From Martelella mediterranea (GTDB taxonomy: Bacteria > Pseudomonadota > Alphaproteobacteria > Rhizobiales > Rhizobiaceae), in NCBI GenBank assembly GCA_003001975.1, contig PVUG01000010.1:90988-154987 (forward strand): a stretch of DNA of 64,000 nucleotides, read 5' to 3'. Every line of letters begins with the position of its first letter. Positions within the stretch are counted from its first letter, which is position 1. The notes beneath the pieces were generated by a model. The model was not told the origin of the DNA and did not search any database. It was given only the letters and a program-made list of their open reading frames with translations. The position numbers were made by a program, and so were the translations under genes. This document shows positions 16,869 through 25,763 of the stretch, piece after piece.

Positions 16869-17846
16869 ATGAATACATTCATCGATATGGAAACGGTCAG
16901 TATCGCCAATCGGCTGAAAGAGGCACATTATCCGTTTCCGCGAGCGCAGGAACTGCGGACGCAATTCAACAGTTGTCTCGAGGACTATTATGCGAAAGCA
17001 ATGTCCGGCAAACCATTTGAAGCGCGCGGTCTTCTCGTTACCGGAAAGTCGCGAATGGGAAAGTCGCATGAAATCGATCATCTGATCAGGGCGTTCAATG
17101 ACAGCGCCACACCGATGCCAGACGGTAGGCCGGCTCGGTTTATCCAGCTCCGGCTGTGGGCGCGGAACTCGTTGACGGATCTGGGCAGTTCGACATTGGA
17201 AGCGCTTGACTATCCTGCCGCTGGAAAGGAGAAGCAAGCTCGTCAGATCTGGGAAATGGTCCTCAAACAGGCCAAACGAAACGGCGTCATCGGTATCCAT
17301 TACGACGAGGCACAGCATGCTTTCACCGATACCGGCGGTGCCAAGAACCGTACCATGCTCGATAACTTCAAGGCATTGATGAAGGAACCTCGCTGGCCAA
17401 TGATCCTGATCCTGTCCGGGGTAGACGGCCTATCCGAGCATGTTGAAAGGGTTGGGCCAGAAGAGCGCCGGCAACTGAGACATCTGTTGCGGCCAGTCCG
17501 TTTTCGCCCGATTGACCCCACGGCTGACCTCGACGAGCTGAATGGACTTGCCTACGCATACGCGAAGAAGGCCGAAATCGATTTCGATCCTCTGTCCAAC
17601 GCCGATTTCTTTGAACGTCTTTCCCACGCTTGCGGAAATCGCTGGGGACTCGTTATCGAGTTGATCATCGCTGCCTTCATCCGATGCAAACGGGCTGGTG
17701 AGGCCCAGATTTTACTGGATCACTTTATTGACGCGTTCGCTGAAATGCATGGGACGCCGAGAGATTTTTCGCCGTTTACTGCTCCGGATTACCAGGAACT
17801 GTTTGAGCCGGACAGACTACTGGAGATCCTGAACCAGGAAGACTGA
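16869..17846 (+). CDS. tniB: TniB/TnsC-family AAA+ transposition regulator
   Basis: A 325-residue ATPase that links target selection by TniQ to the transposase. The Walker A motif TGKSRMGKS is near residues 57-65 and Walker B (IHYDEAQHAF) near 143-152, followed by the sensor-type strand MILILSGVDGL. It is the last gene of the tnsA-tniA-tniB operon, and a clear intrinsic terminator follows. The final 36 residues and the downstream DNA recur, slightly diverged, at 41303-41526. Confidence 0.9.
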   Translation: MNTFIDMETVSIANRLKEAHYPFPRAQELRTQFNSCLEDYYAKAMSGKPFEARGLLVTGKSRMGKSHEIDHLIRAFNDSATPMPDGRPARFIQLRLWARNSLTDLGSSTLEALDYPAAGKEKQARQIWEMVLKQAKRNGVIGIHYDEAQHAFTDTGGAKNRTMLDNFKALMKEPRWPMILILSGVDGLSEHVERVGPEERRQLRHLLRPVRFRPIDPTADLDELNGLAYAYAKKAEIDFDPLSNADFFERLSHACGNRWGLVIELIIAAFIRCKRAGEAQILLDHFIDAFAEMHGTPRDFSPFTAPDYQELFEPDRLLEILNQED

Positions 17847-17877
17847 CCCAGACAGTCTCCGAATACTGAATGCGAGA

Positions 17878-17903
17878 AGGTCCGCTCTTGGCGGGCCTTT
17901 TTT
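17878..17903 (+). terminator. Intrinsic terminator after tniB
   Basis: AGGTCCGC pairs with GCGGGCCT (one G-T pair) around a four-base loop and is followed by six T. It ends the transposition operon. The same structure is preserved in the copy at 41446-41470. Confidence 0.85.
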
Positions 17904-17933
17904 CATGGGGATGACCTGGTGGGCTTTTCAAGG

Positions 17934-17961
17934 GTGTGCACGTTTATGCTTCATATTTGCA
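17934..17961 (+). repeat. Transposon right-end inner repeat (R1)
   Basis: Begins GTGTGCACGTTTATGCTTCA and matches the outer repeat at 18046-18071 in the same orientation. A weaker third version (ATGCTTATGCCCGTGGCA) follows at about 17961-17978. Such tandem sites near an end are typical TnsB/TniA binding sites of the Tn7 superfamily. Confidence 0.7.
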
Positions 17962-18045
17962 TGCTTATGCCCGTGGCATGTGTGGTGCTCTGTAAGTAAT
18001 TGATATAATAAGCCAATTTCGTCTGAAATTCCGGAAATTGATTCG

Positions 18046-18071
18046 GTGTGCACTCTTATGCTTCATTGGCA
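18046..18071 (+). repeat. Transposon right-end terminal repeat (R2)
   Basis: Begins GTGTGCACTCTTATGCTTCA and ends TTGGCA. The CA at 18070-18071 would be the outermost bases, giving the usual TG...CA ends. The identical 26-base sequence ends the copy at 41501-41526, after which the two loci diverge, which fixes the boundary well. No matching inverted left end was found in the window. Confidence 0.75.
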
Positions 18072-18230
18072 GATGACGCGGAAACCAAAATTGTACGGGG
18101 CAGCTTTACATCCAGAAAGCACCACCTACCGCGTCCATGCTCCCGGAAGTTTCTAGGTGCGACATCTGGGAATAGCCGCTTTACACCCCCAATTCAGCCG
18201 TTGAGAGCTAGTCCGCGCACGTCAAAAAGC

Positions 18231-18248
18231 AGACATGACTTCATGTCT
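18231..18248 (-). terminator. Intrinsic terminator of the DEAD-box helicase gene
   Basis: The palindrome AGACATGACTTCATGTCT forms a stem of seven pairs. On the minus strand it is followed by GC and five T. It lies 66 bases past the helicase stop codon. Confidence 0.65.
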
Positions 18249-18313
18249 TCAGGATTCGTGGCGCGAGGTTCTCGAAAGCAGTCGTTAAAGCGGCGCAGGG
18301 CAAAAGTGCCCGA

Positions 18314-20116
18314 TCAGGCGGGGCGCTTCGGTTTGCTGCTCTTGTTTTTCGACGTCTTGCGGCGATCGGCTGGCGGAGCATGGTGTTTGCGACCCGGCTT
18401 GCTGTCCTGCTTGAATTTCGGTTTCGCTTGTCTCGATTTTTTGCGTGTCTCACCGGCAGGCGCGATCTTGATGCCTTTCTCGAGACTGCCGGGTTGCTTG
18501 ATCTGTTTCGCGTAACCGGCGGCCTTGTTGGCCGAAATTTCGAAACGGGTTTCAGTCTCATCGATTTTGATCTTGCCGACATCGCGCTTGGTCACGCCGC
18601 CAGCGTTGCATATCATCGGCAGCAGGAATTTCGGATCGGCGCGCTGCCTGCGCCCGAGCGAGATGGTAAACCATACGCCGTCCTGCATGTCCGCACCGCG
18701 CGGCTCGCGAACCGACCCTTGCTTGTCTGCAGACCGGCGGGCGCGAGCGGACGTCTTGTTCTCAAGCGCTTCGGCGGGCAGCGGCAAGAGGTCTTCGGGA
18801 ACAGGGCGGGCGGCCAATTGCTGACGAAGGAAAGCCGCTGCGATCCGCTCAGGCCCCACCCGGTTCAGCAATTCGGCCACGAATTCTGCCTCCGGTCCTT
18901 CGGGCGGCGTAGAAGAGGCTGCGGCATCCATGATCCGCCGGCGGTAGCGCGCCTCGATCTCGGCAATGCCGGGTGCTGCACGAACGGTCGCCGTCAGCTT
19001 GGCCAATGCGAGCACACGGCGAACCGCGCCACGCCTGTTTTCGGGAACAATGAGCACGCATACGCCCTTTCGACCGGCGCGGCCGGTTCGGCCGGAGCGA
19101 TGCAGTAACGTCTCCGGGTTGCTCGGCAGATCAGCGTGGACGACGAGGTCAAGGTTCGGAAGGTCGATGCCGCGTGCCGCGACATCGGTCGCCACGCAGA
19201 CTTGCGCGCGCCGGTCACGCATGGATTGCAGCGCATTCGTCCGTTCCGATTGCGCCATCTCACCCGAAAGCGACACCACCGCGAAACCACGATTTGCCAG
19301 CCGCGCCGTGAGATGACGAACCGCTTCACGCGTGTGGCAGAACACCAGCGCGCTTGAGCTATCGGTATCGAGCAGCGTATTGATGATGGCATGTTCGCGC
19401 TCGTCGCGACGCACCACCATCAACTGATATTCGATGTCGGCATGCTGCTCGGTGGATGCGGTCGTCTCGATGCGCACCGCGTTCTTCTGCACGGTCCTCG
19501 CCAGTTCGGCGATACCGCGCCGCACGGTCGCCGAAAACAGCAATGTGCGACGCTCCTCAGGCGCGGCGCCGAGAATGAATTCCAGGTCGTCGCGAAACCC
19601 GAGATCCAGCATCTCGTCGGCTTCGTCGAGCACAACCGCGCGAATGGCGCCGAGGTCCAGCGCGCCCCGCATGATGTGATCGCGCAGGCGGCCGGGTGTG
19701 CCGACGACGATATGGGCGCCGCGCTCGAGCGCACGGCGTTCGCTGCGCATGTCCATGCCGCCCACGCAGGTTGCGATCCTGACCTTCGCGGCCGCATAAA
19801 GCCAATCGAGCTCCCTTTGGACCTGAATGGCCAGTTCGCGTGTCGGCGCGATGACCAGACCGAGCGGCGCGGCAGCGGCGTCGAATTGCGCATCAAACCC
19901 GAGCAGCGTCGGCGCGATTGCGATGCCGAAGGCGACCGTCTTCCCCGAGCCAGTCTGCGCCGAGACCAAGAGATCGGCGTCGCCGTGCTCTTTATTCGTC
20001 ATCGCCGTTTGAACCGGTGTCAGCGCGCTATAGCCTTTGGCCGCGAGGGCGGAGGCAAGGGCCGGATGAACGGCGGCGATCTGGGATGTATTACTGGAAT
20101 CGGCATTCGGCGTCAT
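18314..20116 (-). CDS. DEAD-box ATP-dependent RNA helicase
   Basis: A 600-residue RNA helicase. Motif I AQTGSGKT, Ia PTRELAIQ, the DEAD box in VLDEADEMLDLGF, SAT, and HRSGRTGRAGRKG of motif VI are all present, followed by a DbpA-type RNA-binding region and a very basic Lys/Arg-rich tail. Such proteins remodel RNA in ribosome assembly or at low temperature. The start at 20116 is chosen because of the AAAGGTGG site; a GTG three codons earlier is less likely. It stands outside the transposon, its 3' end facing the right end 240 bases away. Confidence 0.9.
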   Translation of the reverse strand: MTPNADSSNTSQIAAVHPALASALAAKGYSALTPVQTAMTNKEHGDADLLVSAQTGSGKTVAFGIAIAPTLLGFDAQFDAAAAPLGLVIAPTRELAIQVQRELDWLYAAAKVRIATCVGGMDMRSERRALERGAHIVVGTPGRLRDHIMRGALDLGAIRAVVLDEADEMLDLGFRDDLEFILGAAPEERRTLLFSATVRRGIAELARTVQKNAVRIETTASTEQHADIEYQLMVVRRDEREHAIINTLLDTDSSSALVFCHTREAVRHLTARLANRGFAVVSLSGEMAQSERTNALQSMRDRRAQVCVATDVAARGIDLPNLDLVVHADLPSNPETLLHRSGRTGRAGRKGVCVLIVPENRRGAVRRVLALAKLTATVRAAPGIAEIEARYRRRIMDAAASSTPPEGPEAEFVAELLNRVGPERIAAAFLRQQLAARPVPEDLLPLPAEALENKTSARARRSADKQGSVREPRGADMQDGVWFTISLGRRQRADPKFLLPMICNAGGVTKRDVGKIKIDETETRFEISANKAAGYAKQIKQPGSLEKGIKIAPAGETRKKSRQAKPKFKQDSKPGRKHHAPPADRRKTSKNKSSKPKRPA

Positions 20117-20548
20117 GGTCACCACCTTTGTGAGCCGCCGAATAACATCATGTGTGCGTTCTGGATAGCAATAGTTTGCCGGGTTCTGCGACCCTTGACA
20201 CGCAGGGCTGATGCTCGGAAACCCACAGCCCCATCCGGGCGCCGTTTAGACCGATCCGCCGACCGCGCCCATGTTGGTCGTTGGAGACACGAAATTGGCT
20301 CCCAAATACGGACGTGCCTTCGCTTGTCTGGCCGCAACCCAGTCGTGGAGACCTATGATCAGGAACAATCCGACTTTCGGGAAGCAGAGAAAAGCCCACT
20401 TTTCTTTGCTTGGGCCAAATCACTCGATTGAGCCGGCTTCTTTTTCTCGTCAGCAATGGAAGACAGTTTTGCGGCTATCCTAAACTTTGATACGCCTCTA
20501 CCTTGGAATAACCGCCCCATGACGGCTGACGAGGGATCGCAATCGAAG

Positions 20549-21508
20549 ATGATTGATATCAAGCATTTGCGGATTTTTTTATGCGTTGCTGAAGTCAAGT
20601 CTCTTAGCCGCGCGGCGGATCTCATGCGGCGTTCGCAGCCTTCGCTCAGCCAGGCGGTGCGCGAGATCGAAGCCAGCCTGCAGACGACGCTGTTTCACAG
20701 GACCGGGCGCGGAATGGAGTTGACCGCAGAAGGCGAGGCATTTGCCAGGGCGATTGCTGAGCCGCTGTCGGCGCTTGACCGTGCGATCTACCGTGCCAGC
20801 AACAACACCGAAGTGAGCGGCCGTGTTACCATCGCAGTGCCGCCGTCACTCGGCCCATGGGCGACCAAGACGTTGAGTGCGACGACAGCCAGGCAACATT
20901 CCGCCCTTCTGATCCGGATAATCGAGGGGCATCCGCTGCACATGATCGAATGGCTCCAGAAGGGCGAAGTCGATCTCGCGCTTCTCTATGGGCCAGTGCA
21001 GAAGCTTCATTTCAAGCTTACGCCCCTGTTCAGCGAACCCCTCGTTTTGATCGCCAAGCGGTCCGCTGGACTCGATCCGGCAAAACCGATCGAATTCAGG
21101 GAACTCAGCCGTCTGCCTCTCATCCTGCCAAGCCGGCCTTATGGGATCCGCACGGTTGTCGATCTTGCGGCAGAGCAATCAGGAATCCGCATCGCGCTTT
21201 TCCTGGAATCCGATTCCGGGAGTTCAATGCGCTCCATTGCCTCTGAAGGTCTCGGATACGCGATCCAGCCGCAATCGGTCACAATCGCCAACGCCGAACA
21301 AATGCAGCTCAGTTGGGCACCGTTCACCAATCCCGTCCTCGAGCGTGAGGTCATCCTGGCCGAACCCTCCGATCGGGCGCCGGGGCGCGCCGTCGAAGCG
21401 GCCACATCCATGCTGGCTGCGGCTGTCTGCGAGCTGGAGAAGGACCCGGCATGGGCAATCTCGGTTACGCCGGTCTGCCGACGTTTGTCGGCTAGCAGAA
21501 AGAACTGA
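20549..21508 (+). CDS. LysR-family regulator of the hydantoinase/TRAP operon
   Basis: A 319-residue LysR protein. The helix-turn-helix (FLCVAEVKSLSRAADLM, then SQPSLSQAVREIE) starts at residue 4, and a periplasmic-binding-like effector domain begins at VTIAVPPSLGPW. The start MIDIKHLRIF is the family-typical one; longer frames from 20456 or 20519 add an unrelated leader. It lies directly upstream of hyuA in the same direction, with a LysR-type palindrome between them, and probably senses the substrate of that operon. Confidence 0.87.
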   Translation: MIDIKHLRIFLCVAEVKSLSRAADLMRRSQPSLSQAVREIEASLQTTLFHRTGRGMELTAEGEAFARAIAEPLSALDRAIYRASNNTEVSGRVTIAVPPSLGPWATKTLSATTARQHSALLIRIIEGHPLHMIEWLQKGEVDLALLYGPVQKLHFKLTPLFSEPLVLIAKRSAGLDPAKPIEFRELSRLPLILPSRPYGIRTVVDLAAEQSGIRIALFLESDSGSSMRSIASEGLGYAIQPQSVTIANAEQMQLSWAPFTNPVLEREVILAEPSDRAPGRAVEAATSMLAAAVCELEKDPAWAISVTPVCRRLSASRKN

Positions 21509-21522
21509 AGTCCAGGCGAAGG

Positions 21523-21539
21523 TATAAGGATTTCTTATA
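21523..21539. promoter_or_regulatory. LysR-type operator upstream of hyuA
   Basis: TATAAGGATTTCTTATA is a perfect inverted repeat (six bases, five-base centre, six bases) containing the T-N11-A pattern bound by LysR regulators. It lies 140 bases upstream of hyuA and just after the LysR gene. Confidence 0.55.
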
Positions 21540-21678
21540 TCTGCTATCGATTCTCCTGTGATTGTGAAGCACAGAACCGCTCCGTAACATCGATCTCAAC
21601 AGACACGACGAATGCACCCGCCTGACCGGCACATTCCCCGTGTCTGGGCTTTTTGATGTGACGCAGAGAGAATAATTC

Positions 21679-23721
21679 ATGATCCGTATCGGCATCGATA
21701 TTGGCGGCACCTTCACTGATTTCGTTGCCTGGCGCGAAGGTGAAGACGAAGTCGTCCTGTCGTTCAAGCTGCCTTCGAGCCCTCCCAATTTCGATCGTAC
21801 CGTTTGTGAAGGCTTCGACCGGATCATTGACGCGATGAAGCCCGGCGCCGATGAAACGGTCATGTTGATGCACGGCACGACCGTCAGCACCAACATGGTG
21901 ATCGAACGCGCCGGTTCGCGTCTGGGCCTTCTGACGACGGAAGGCTTTCATGACATTATGGGGCTGCAGCGCCTCAGACTGAAGGACCCGACGGGCCTCT
22001 TCAATGACCGGCCAACGCCTTTGGTGCCACGCCAGTTTGTCTTTCCCGTCGCAGGCCGTATCGATGCGCATGGCCGCGAGATTGAGGAACTTGACGAGGT
22101 CGCCATTGTGGAGGCCGCGCGGCAGGCGGAAAAGGCCGGCATCGAAAGCGTCGCGATTGCCTTCATCAATAGCTTCAGAAATGCCGGTCATGAGCGCCGC
22201 GCCCGCGAAATCGTTCAAAAGACGGTTCCCGGCATGGATGTCAGCCTGTCATCCGATATCTGGCCGCAGATCGGCGAATATGAGAGGGCGTTGATCGCGC
22301 TGCTCAACAGCTTCGTCAAGAAGCGGATGAGCGACTATCTGACCGCGATCGAAGACCACATGGCCTCGCGCCATGGCCGGGCGCATCTGTTCGTGACACA
22401 GTCGAACGGTGGCGCCATGTCGACGGCCGAAGCCAAGCGCGAGCCGGTTCACACGCTGTTGTCCGGCCCGGCCTCCGGTGTCGCTGCCGCCAGTTTCCTC
22501 GGTCGTCTGGCAAAGATTGATGACCTGCTGACATTTGATATGGGCGGCACCAGCACGGACATGTCGTTGATCCGCTATGGCCAGCCGACAGTCTCACGCG
22601 ATGCGGAGGTCGGTGATTTCCCGCTTTCCATGCCGGTGACCGGGATCGAGGCAATCGGCGCGGGCGGCGGCTCGGTGATTGCAGTGCGCGATGGCGTTCT
22701 TTCCGTTGGTCCGCAAAGCACCCAGTCCTATCCGGGGCCCGCCTGCTACGGCCGTGGCGGCACGCGGCCGGCGCTGACGGATGCCTATCTGCTCTGCAAT
22801 TATATCGATGAGAAGCATTTCCTCGGCGGCCAGATGCCCCTTGACCGGGACGCGGCTGTAAGGGCGATGCAGCCGGTGGCCGACGCACTCGACATCAGCA
22901 TAGAGGCGGCGGCCGAAGCAGCGATCCGGGTCGCGACAGCCAATATGGTCGCCGCTGTCATGCCTTATCTCGCAAGGCTTGGCATGAACCCGGAAGTGCT
23001 GAGCATGGTGCTTTTCGGCGGCGCCGGCGGTGTTCACGGACCGCTGCTCGCCGCCGAAATCGGTGTTCCGCGTATCGTTGTGCCGCAGACTTCGTCCGTC
23101 TTCTGCGCATTTGGCGGGCTCATCAGCGCGCTCACGCATGATGTGGTGGAAAATGTCCACCGCCGCTCGCTTGCTGACGGGGCATTGGCCACAGTGCTTG
23201 ATCGGCTGGAGAGCGAGGCACGCGACTGGCTTGCCGAGCAGATCGATGCGCGGATGATCCTCGATACCGATATCGAATATGTCGCGGCCATGCGCTATGC
23301 GGGCCAATCCTTCGACATCGATGTCGTGCTCGACGCTTCCGCGCGCGCCGGCAATGTTGAGGCTGCATTTGCGCTTTTCCACGCCGAGCACAAGCGGCTC
23401 TATTCCCATTCGGATCCTGACGCCGCGGTCGAATTCATGACGCTTCGTGCCCGCATTCGCGGCAGTCTTGCCGGACCGAAGGGAACGGGTCGCAAGCGCA
23501 TGTCGTCCGGCAGCAAGCGTCAGCTTGTCGCGCGCGACCTGCGCATTGGCGGCGAATTCTACGCCAATGCCTCTGCATTCCATCGTGAGGGCATGGAGGC
23601 AGATGATGCGGTTCCCGGTCCGGCCATCATCGAGCAGGACGATGCGACCACCCTTGTGCCGCCGGGCTTTGTCGCACGCCTCGGCACGCAGCGCGAACTC
23701 ATCATCGAAAGGCAGGCCTGA
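21679..23721 (+). CDS. hyuA: Hydantoinase/oxoprolinase A subunit (HyuA-like)
   Basis: A 680-residue ATP-dependent amidohydrolase subunit. The nucleotide-binding signature GIDIGGTFTDF is at residues 5-15, followed by MHGTTVSTNMVIER and TFDMGGTSTDMS, the hallmarks of the HyuA/5-oxoprolinase/acetone carboxylase family. With HyuB it would hydrolyse a cyclic amide such as a hydantoin or 5-oxoproline using ATP. hyuB starts two bases after the stop. The TRAP genes downstream suggest that the substrate is an imported organic acid or cyclic amide. N-methylhydantoinase and oxoprolinase cannot be told apart by reading. Confidence 0.88.
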   Translation: MIRIGIDIGGTFTDFVAWREGEDEVVLSFKLPSSPPNFDRTVCEGFDRIIDAMKPGADETVMLMHGTTVSTNMVIERAGSRLGLLTTEGFHDIMGLQRLRLKDPTGLFNDRPTPLVPRQFVFPVAGRIDAHGREIEELDEVAIVEAARQAEKAGIESVAIAFINSFRNAGHERRAREIVQKTVPGMDVSLSSDIWPQIGEYERALIALLNSFVKKRMSDYLTAIEDHMASRHGRAHLFVTQSNGGAMSTAEAKREPVHTLLSGPASGVAAASFLGRLAKIDDLLTFDMGGTSTDMSLIRYGQPTVSRDAEVGDFPLSMPVTGIEAIGAGGGSVIAVRDGVLSVGPQSTQSYPGPACYGRGGTRPALTDAYLLCNYIDEKHFLGGQMPLDRDAAVRAMQPVADALDISIEAAAEAAIRVATANMVAAVMPYLARLGMNPEVLSMVLFGGAGGVHGPLLAAEIGVPRIVVPQTSSVFCAFGGLISALTHDVVENVHRRSLADGALATVLDRLESEARDWLAEQIDARMILDTDIEYVAAMRYAGQSFDIDVVLDASARAGNVEAAFALFHAEHKRLYSHSDPDAAVEFMTLRARIRGSLAGPKGTGRKRMSSGSKRQLVARDLRIGGEFYANASAFHREGMEADDAVPGPAIIEQDDATTLVPPGFVARLGTQRELIIERQA

Positions 23722-23723
23722 TC

Positions 23724-25727
23724 ATGGATCCGATCCGCACAGCGATTATGTACAGCCGCTTTTCGGCGGTCGTCGAGGAAGCCTCATCCACGCTGCATCG
23801 CACGGCCCACACGACCTTTGTCAAGCTGGTGCAGGACTACCAGTGTGCGCTGGCAACGCCCGAAGGGGACATCTTCGCCTATCCCTCGGGCTCGGGTGTG
23901 ACCACCTTTATCGGTCTCCCGCTTCATGGCGTGCTGCGCTGGCTCGATTTCGATAGCCTTGAGCCCGGGGATGTGATTCTGACCAATGATCCCTTCGCCT
24001 CCGATGGCGTGGTGACCCACCAGATGGACGTTACCATGCTGCGTCCGATCTTTCGGGAAGGCCGGCTGATCGCCTTTGCCTGGTCGTTCGTCCATGCCTC
24101 CGATATCGGCGGCGCGGTTGCCGGCAGTATTTCACCGTCCTTCACCGAATCCTACCAGGAAGGTATCCGGCTGCGACCGGTCCATCTGGTCAAGGCCGGC
24201 AAGGTCAACGAAACCATCAAGAACATCCTGTTCGACAACTCGCGCGCTGCGGAAGACGTCTGGGGCGACATGAAGGCCATGCTGGCTGCGATGGCGAGCA
24301 TGGACGAGCGGCTGAACGGTCTCTGCGACCGCTTTGGAACCGCTGATGTCGAAGCCGGCATGCAGGATGTCATGGCGCTTGCCGAGCGCAAGGCCCGCAA
24401 CGTCATCCGCGATATACCCGATGGCAGCTATGACTTTTCCGATTTCGTCGAAGGTCTGGGGCAGGGCGAGTTTTTCCAGGTCCGTGTCAACATGACTGTT
24501 GACGGCGACACCGTGGATTTCGATTTTACCGGTACCGATCCGCAGATGCCCTCGGCCTATAATTTCATCTGTGGCGAGCGGCCTCACCCTTATATCGTTC
24601 AGGGCCTGATGAACCTCATCCTGACGCGCGCGCCGGACGCCCCGAAGAATGCCGGCCTGCTGCGCCCGATGACCATGAACGCCCCGCGTGGCAGCCTGAT
24701 CAATGCGGAACCGCCTGCGGCAATGGGATCGCGCGTGGCCTCGGGCCTGCGCGTCTATGATGCGGTCATTGGCTGCCTCAACAAGGCACTGCCGGACGGC
24801 CTGATGGCGGCTGGCGCCGGCATGGCGGGCATCGTCGTGGTCAACGCTATCGATCCCGTGACCGGCAAGGAACGCGTCACCGTGGTCAATCCGATCTGTG
24901 GCGGTGGCGGTGGACGCCAGGTCCGTGATGGCATTGACGGCATTGATGGCCGCGTTGGTGGCCTCAAATCGGTTCCTGCAGAAATCGTGGAGGCCGAGAC
25001 GGTGCTGCGCGTGCGTCGCTTTGAACTGCTTCCAGACAGCCAGGCTCCCGGGAAATACCGCAGCGGAGCGGCGGTCGTGCTGGAACTCGAAAGTACAGGC
25101 ATCAGTGCCCAGATTACCGCGCGCGGCATGAACCGCTTTCACTTCCGTCCCTGGGGTGTGAAGGGCGGTGAGCCCGGAAGGCTTGCCAAAATCTCGCTGG
25201 CCCATCAAGACGGCACGTCGGAGGTAATTGACCGGATCACCGTCCTGCCGCTGCAGGAGGGCGATATCCTGACCGTTGAAACACCTGCCGGCGGCAGTTA
25301 CGGACCGGCTTTCGACCGCGATCCGGCACTGGTGCTCGCCGATGTCGAGCAGGGACTGGTGAGCCATGAAATGGCGAAAGAGGCTTATGGCGTGGTGATT
25401 GCCGATGGCACGATAAATACAGATGCGACCGGACGGGAGCGCAAGGGACGCCAGTCCGCAAACGGCGACGTCACAGACATCGTTTTCGGGCCGGAACGCC
25501 TGGCGTTCGATCGTCTTCGACCCGAACCGGTGCGCATTCATCTGGCCAACCGGCTGCTGCAGGAAAAGACCGCGACCCGAAACCAGCTCGTGCGGGCGAT
25601 CCAGCCCGAACTGTCTGCGCGGACAGAACCACTCGATGTCGATGCCGCCGATGACATTGTGGAACGCCATCTGCGGCGGATCAGAGGCGAGCGCCCCCAA
25701 GACCAGGCATCGAACCAAATCCGATAG
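23724..25727 (+). CDS. hyuB: Hydantoinase/oxoprolinase B subunit (HyuB-like)
   Basis: A 667-residue partner of HyuA. MDPIRTAIMYSRFSAVVEE, ANDPF-type text (LTNDPFASDGVVTHQMD), and the Gly-rich CGGGGGRQVRDG segment are characteristic of the HyuB/oxoprolinase B domain. The last 90 residues are more polar and variable. It is translationally close to hyuA and followed 36 bases later by the TRAP receptor gene, so the five genes 21679-28572 form one operon. Confidence 0.88.
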   Translation: MDPIRTAIMYSRFSAVVEEASSTLHRTAHTTFVKLVQDYQCALATPEGDIFAYPSGSGVTTFIGLPLHGVLRWLDFDSLEPGDVILTNDPFASDGVVTHQMDVTMLRPIFREGRLIAFAWSFVHASDIGGAVAGSISPSFTESYQEGIRLRPVHLVKAGKVNETIKNILFDNSRAAEDVWGDMKAMLAAMASMDERLNGLCDRFGTADVEAGMQDVMALAERKARNVIRDIPDGSYDFSDFVEGLGQGEFFQVRVNMTVDGDTVDFDFTGTDPQMPSAYNFICGERPHPYIVQGLMNLILTRAPDAPKNAGLLRPMTMNAPRGSLINAEPPAAMGSRVASGLRVYDAVIGCLNKALPDGLMAAGAGMAGIVVVNAIDPVTGKERVTVVNPICGGGGGRQVRDGIDGIDGRVGGLKSVPAEIVEAETVLRVRRFELLPDSQAPGKYRSGAAVVLELESTGISAQITARGMNRFHFRPWGVKGGEPGRLAKISLAHQDGTSEVIDRITVLPLQEGDILTVETPAGGSYGPAFDRDPALVLADVEQGLVSHEMAKEAYGVVIADGTINTDATGRERKGRQSANGDVTDIVFGPERLAFDRLRPEPVRIHLANRLLQEKTATRNQLVRAIQPELSARTEPLDVDAADDIVERHLRRIRGERPQDQASNQIR

Positions 25728-25763
25728 TGAAAAGACCCAACACAAAGCGAAAAGGGGAATATC

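Noticed and set aside
22594-23583. Long leftward frame inside hyuA
   Set aside because: It lies opposite a well-supported gene and has the His/Arg-rich composition of a complementary-strand shadow. The same applies to the long frames opposite hyuB, oppA, oppC and the SLC13-type gene.
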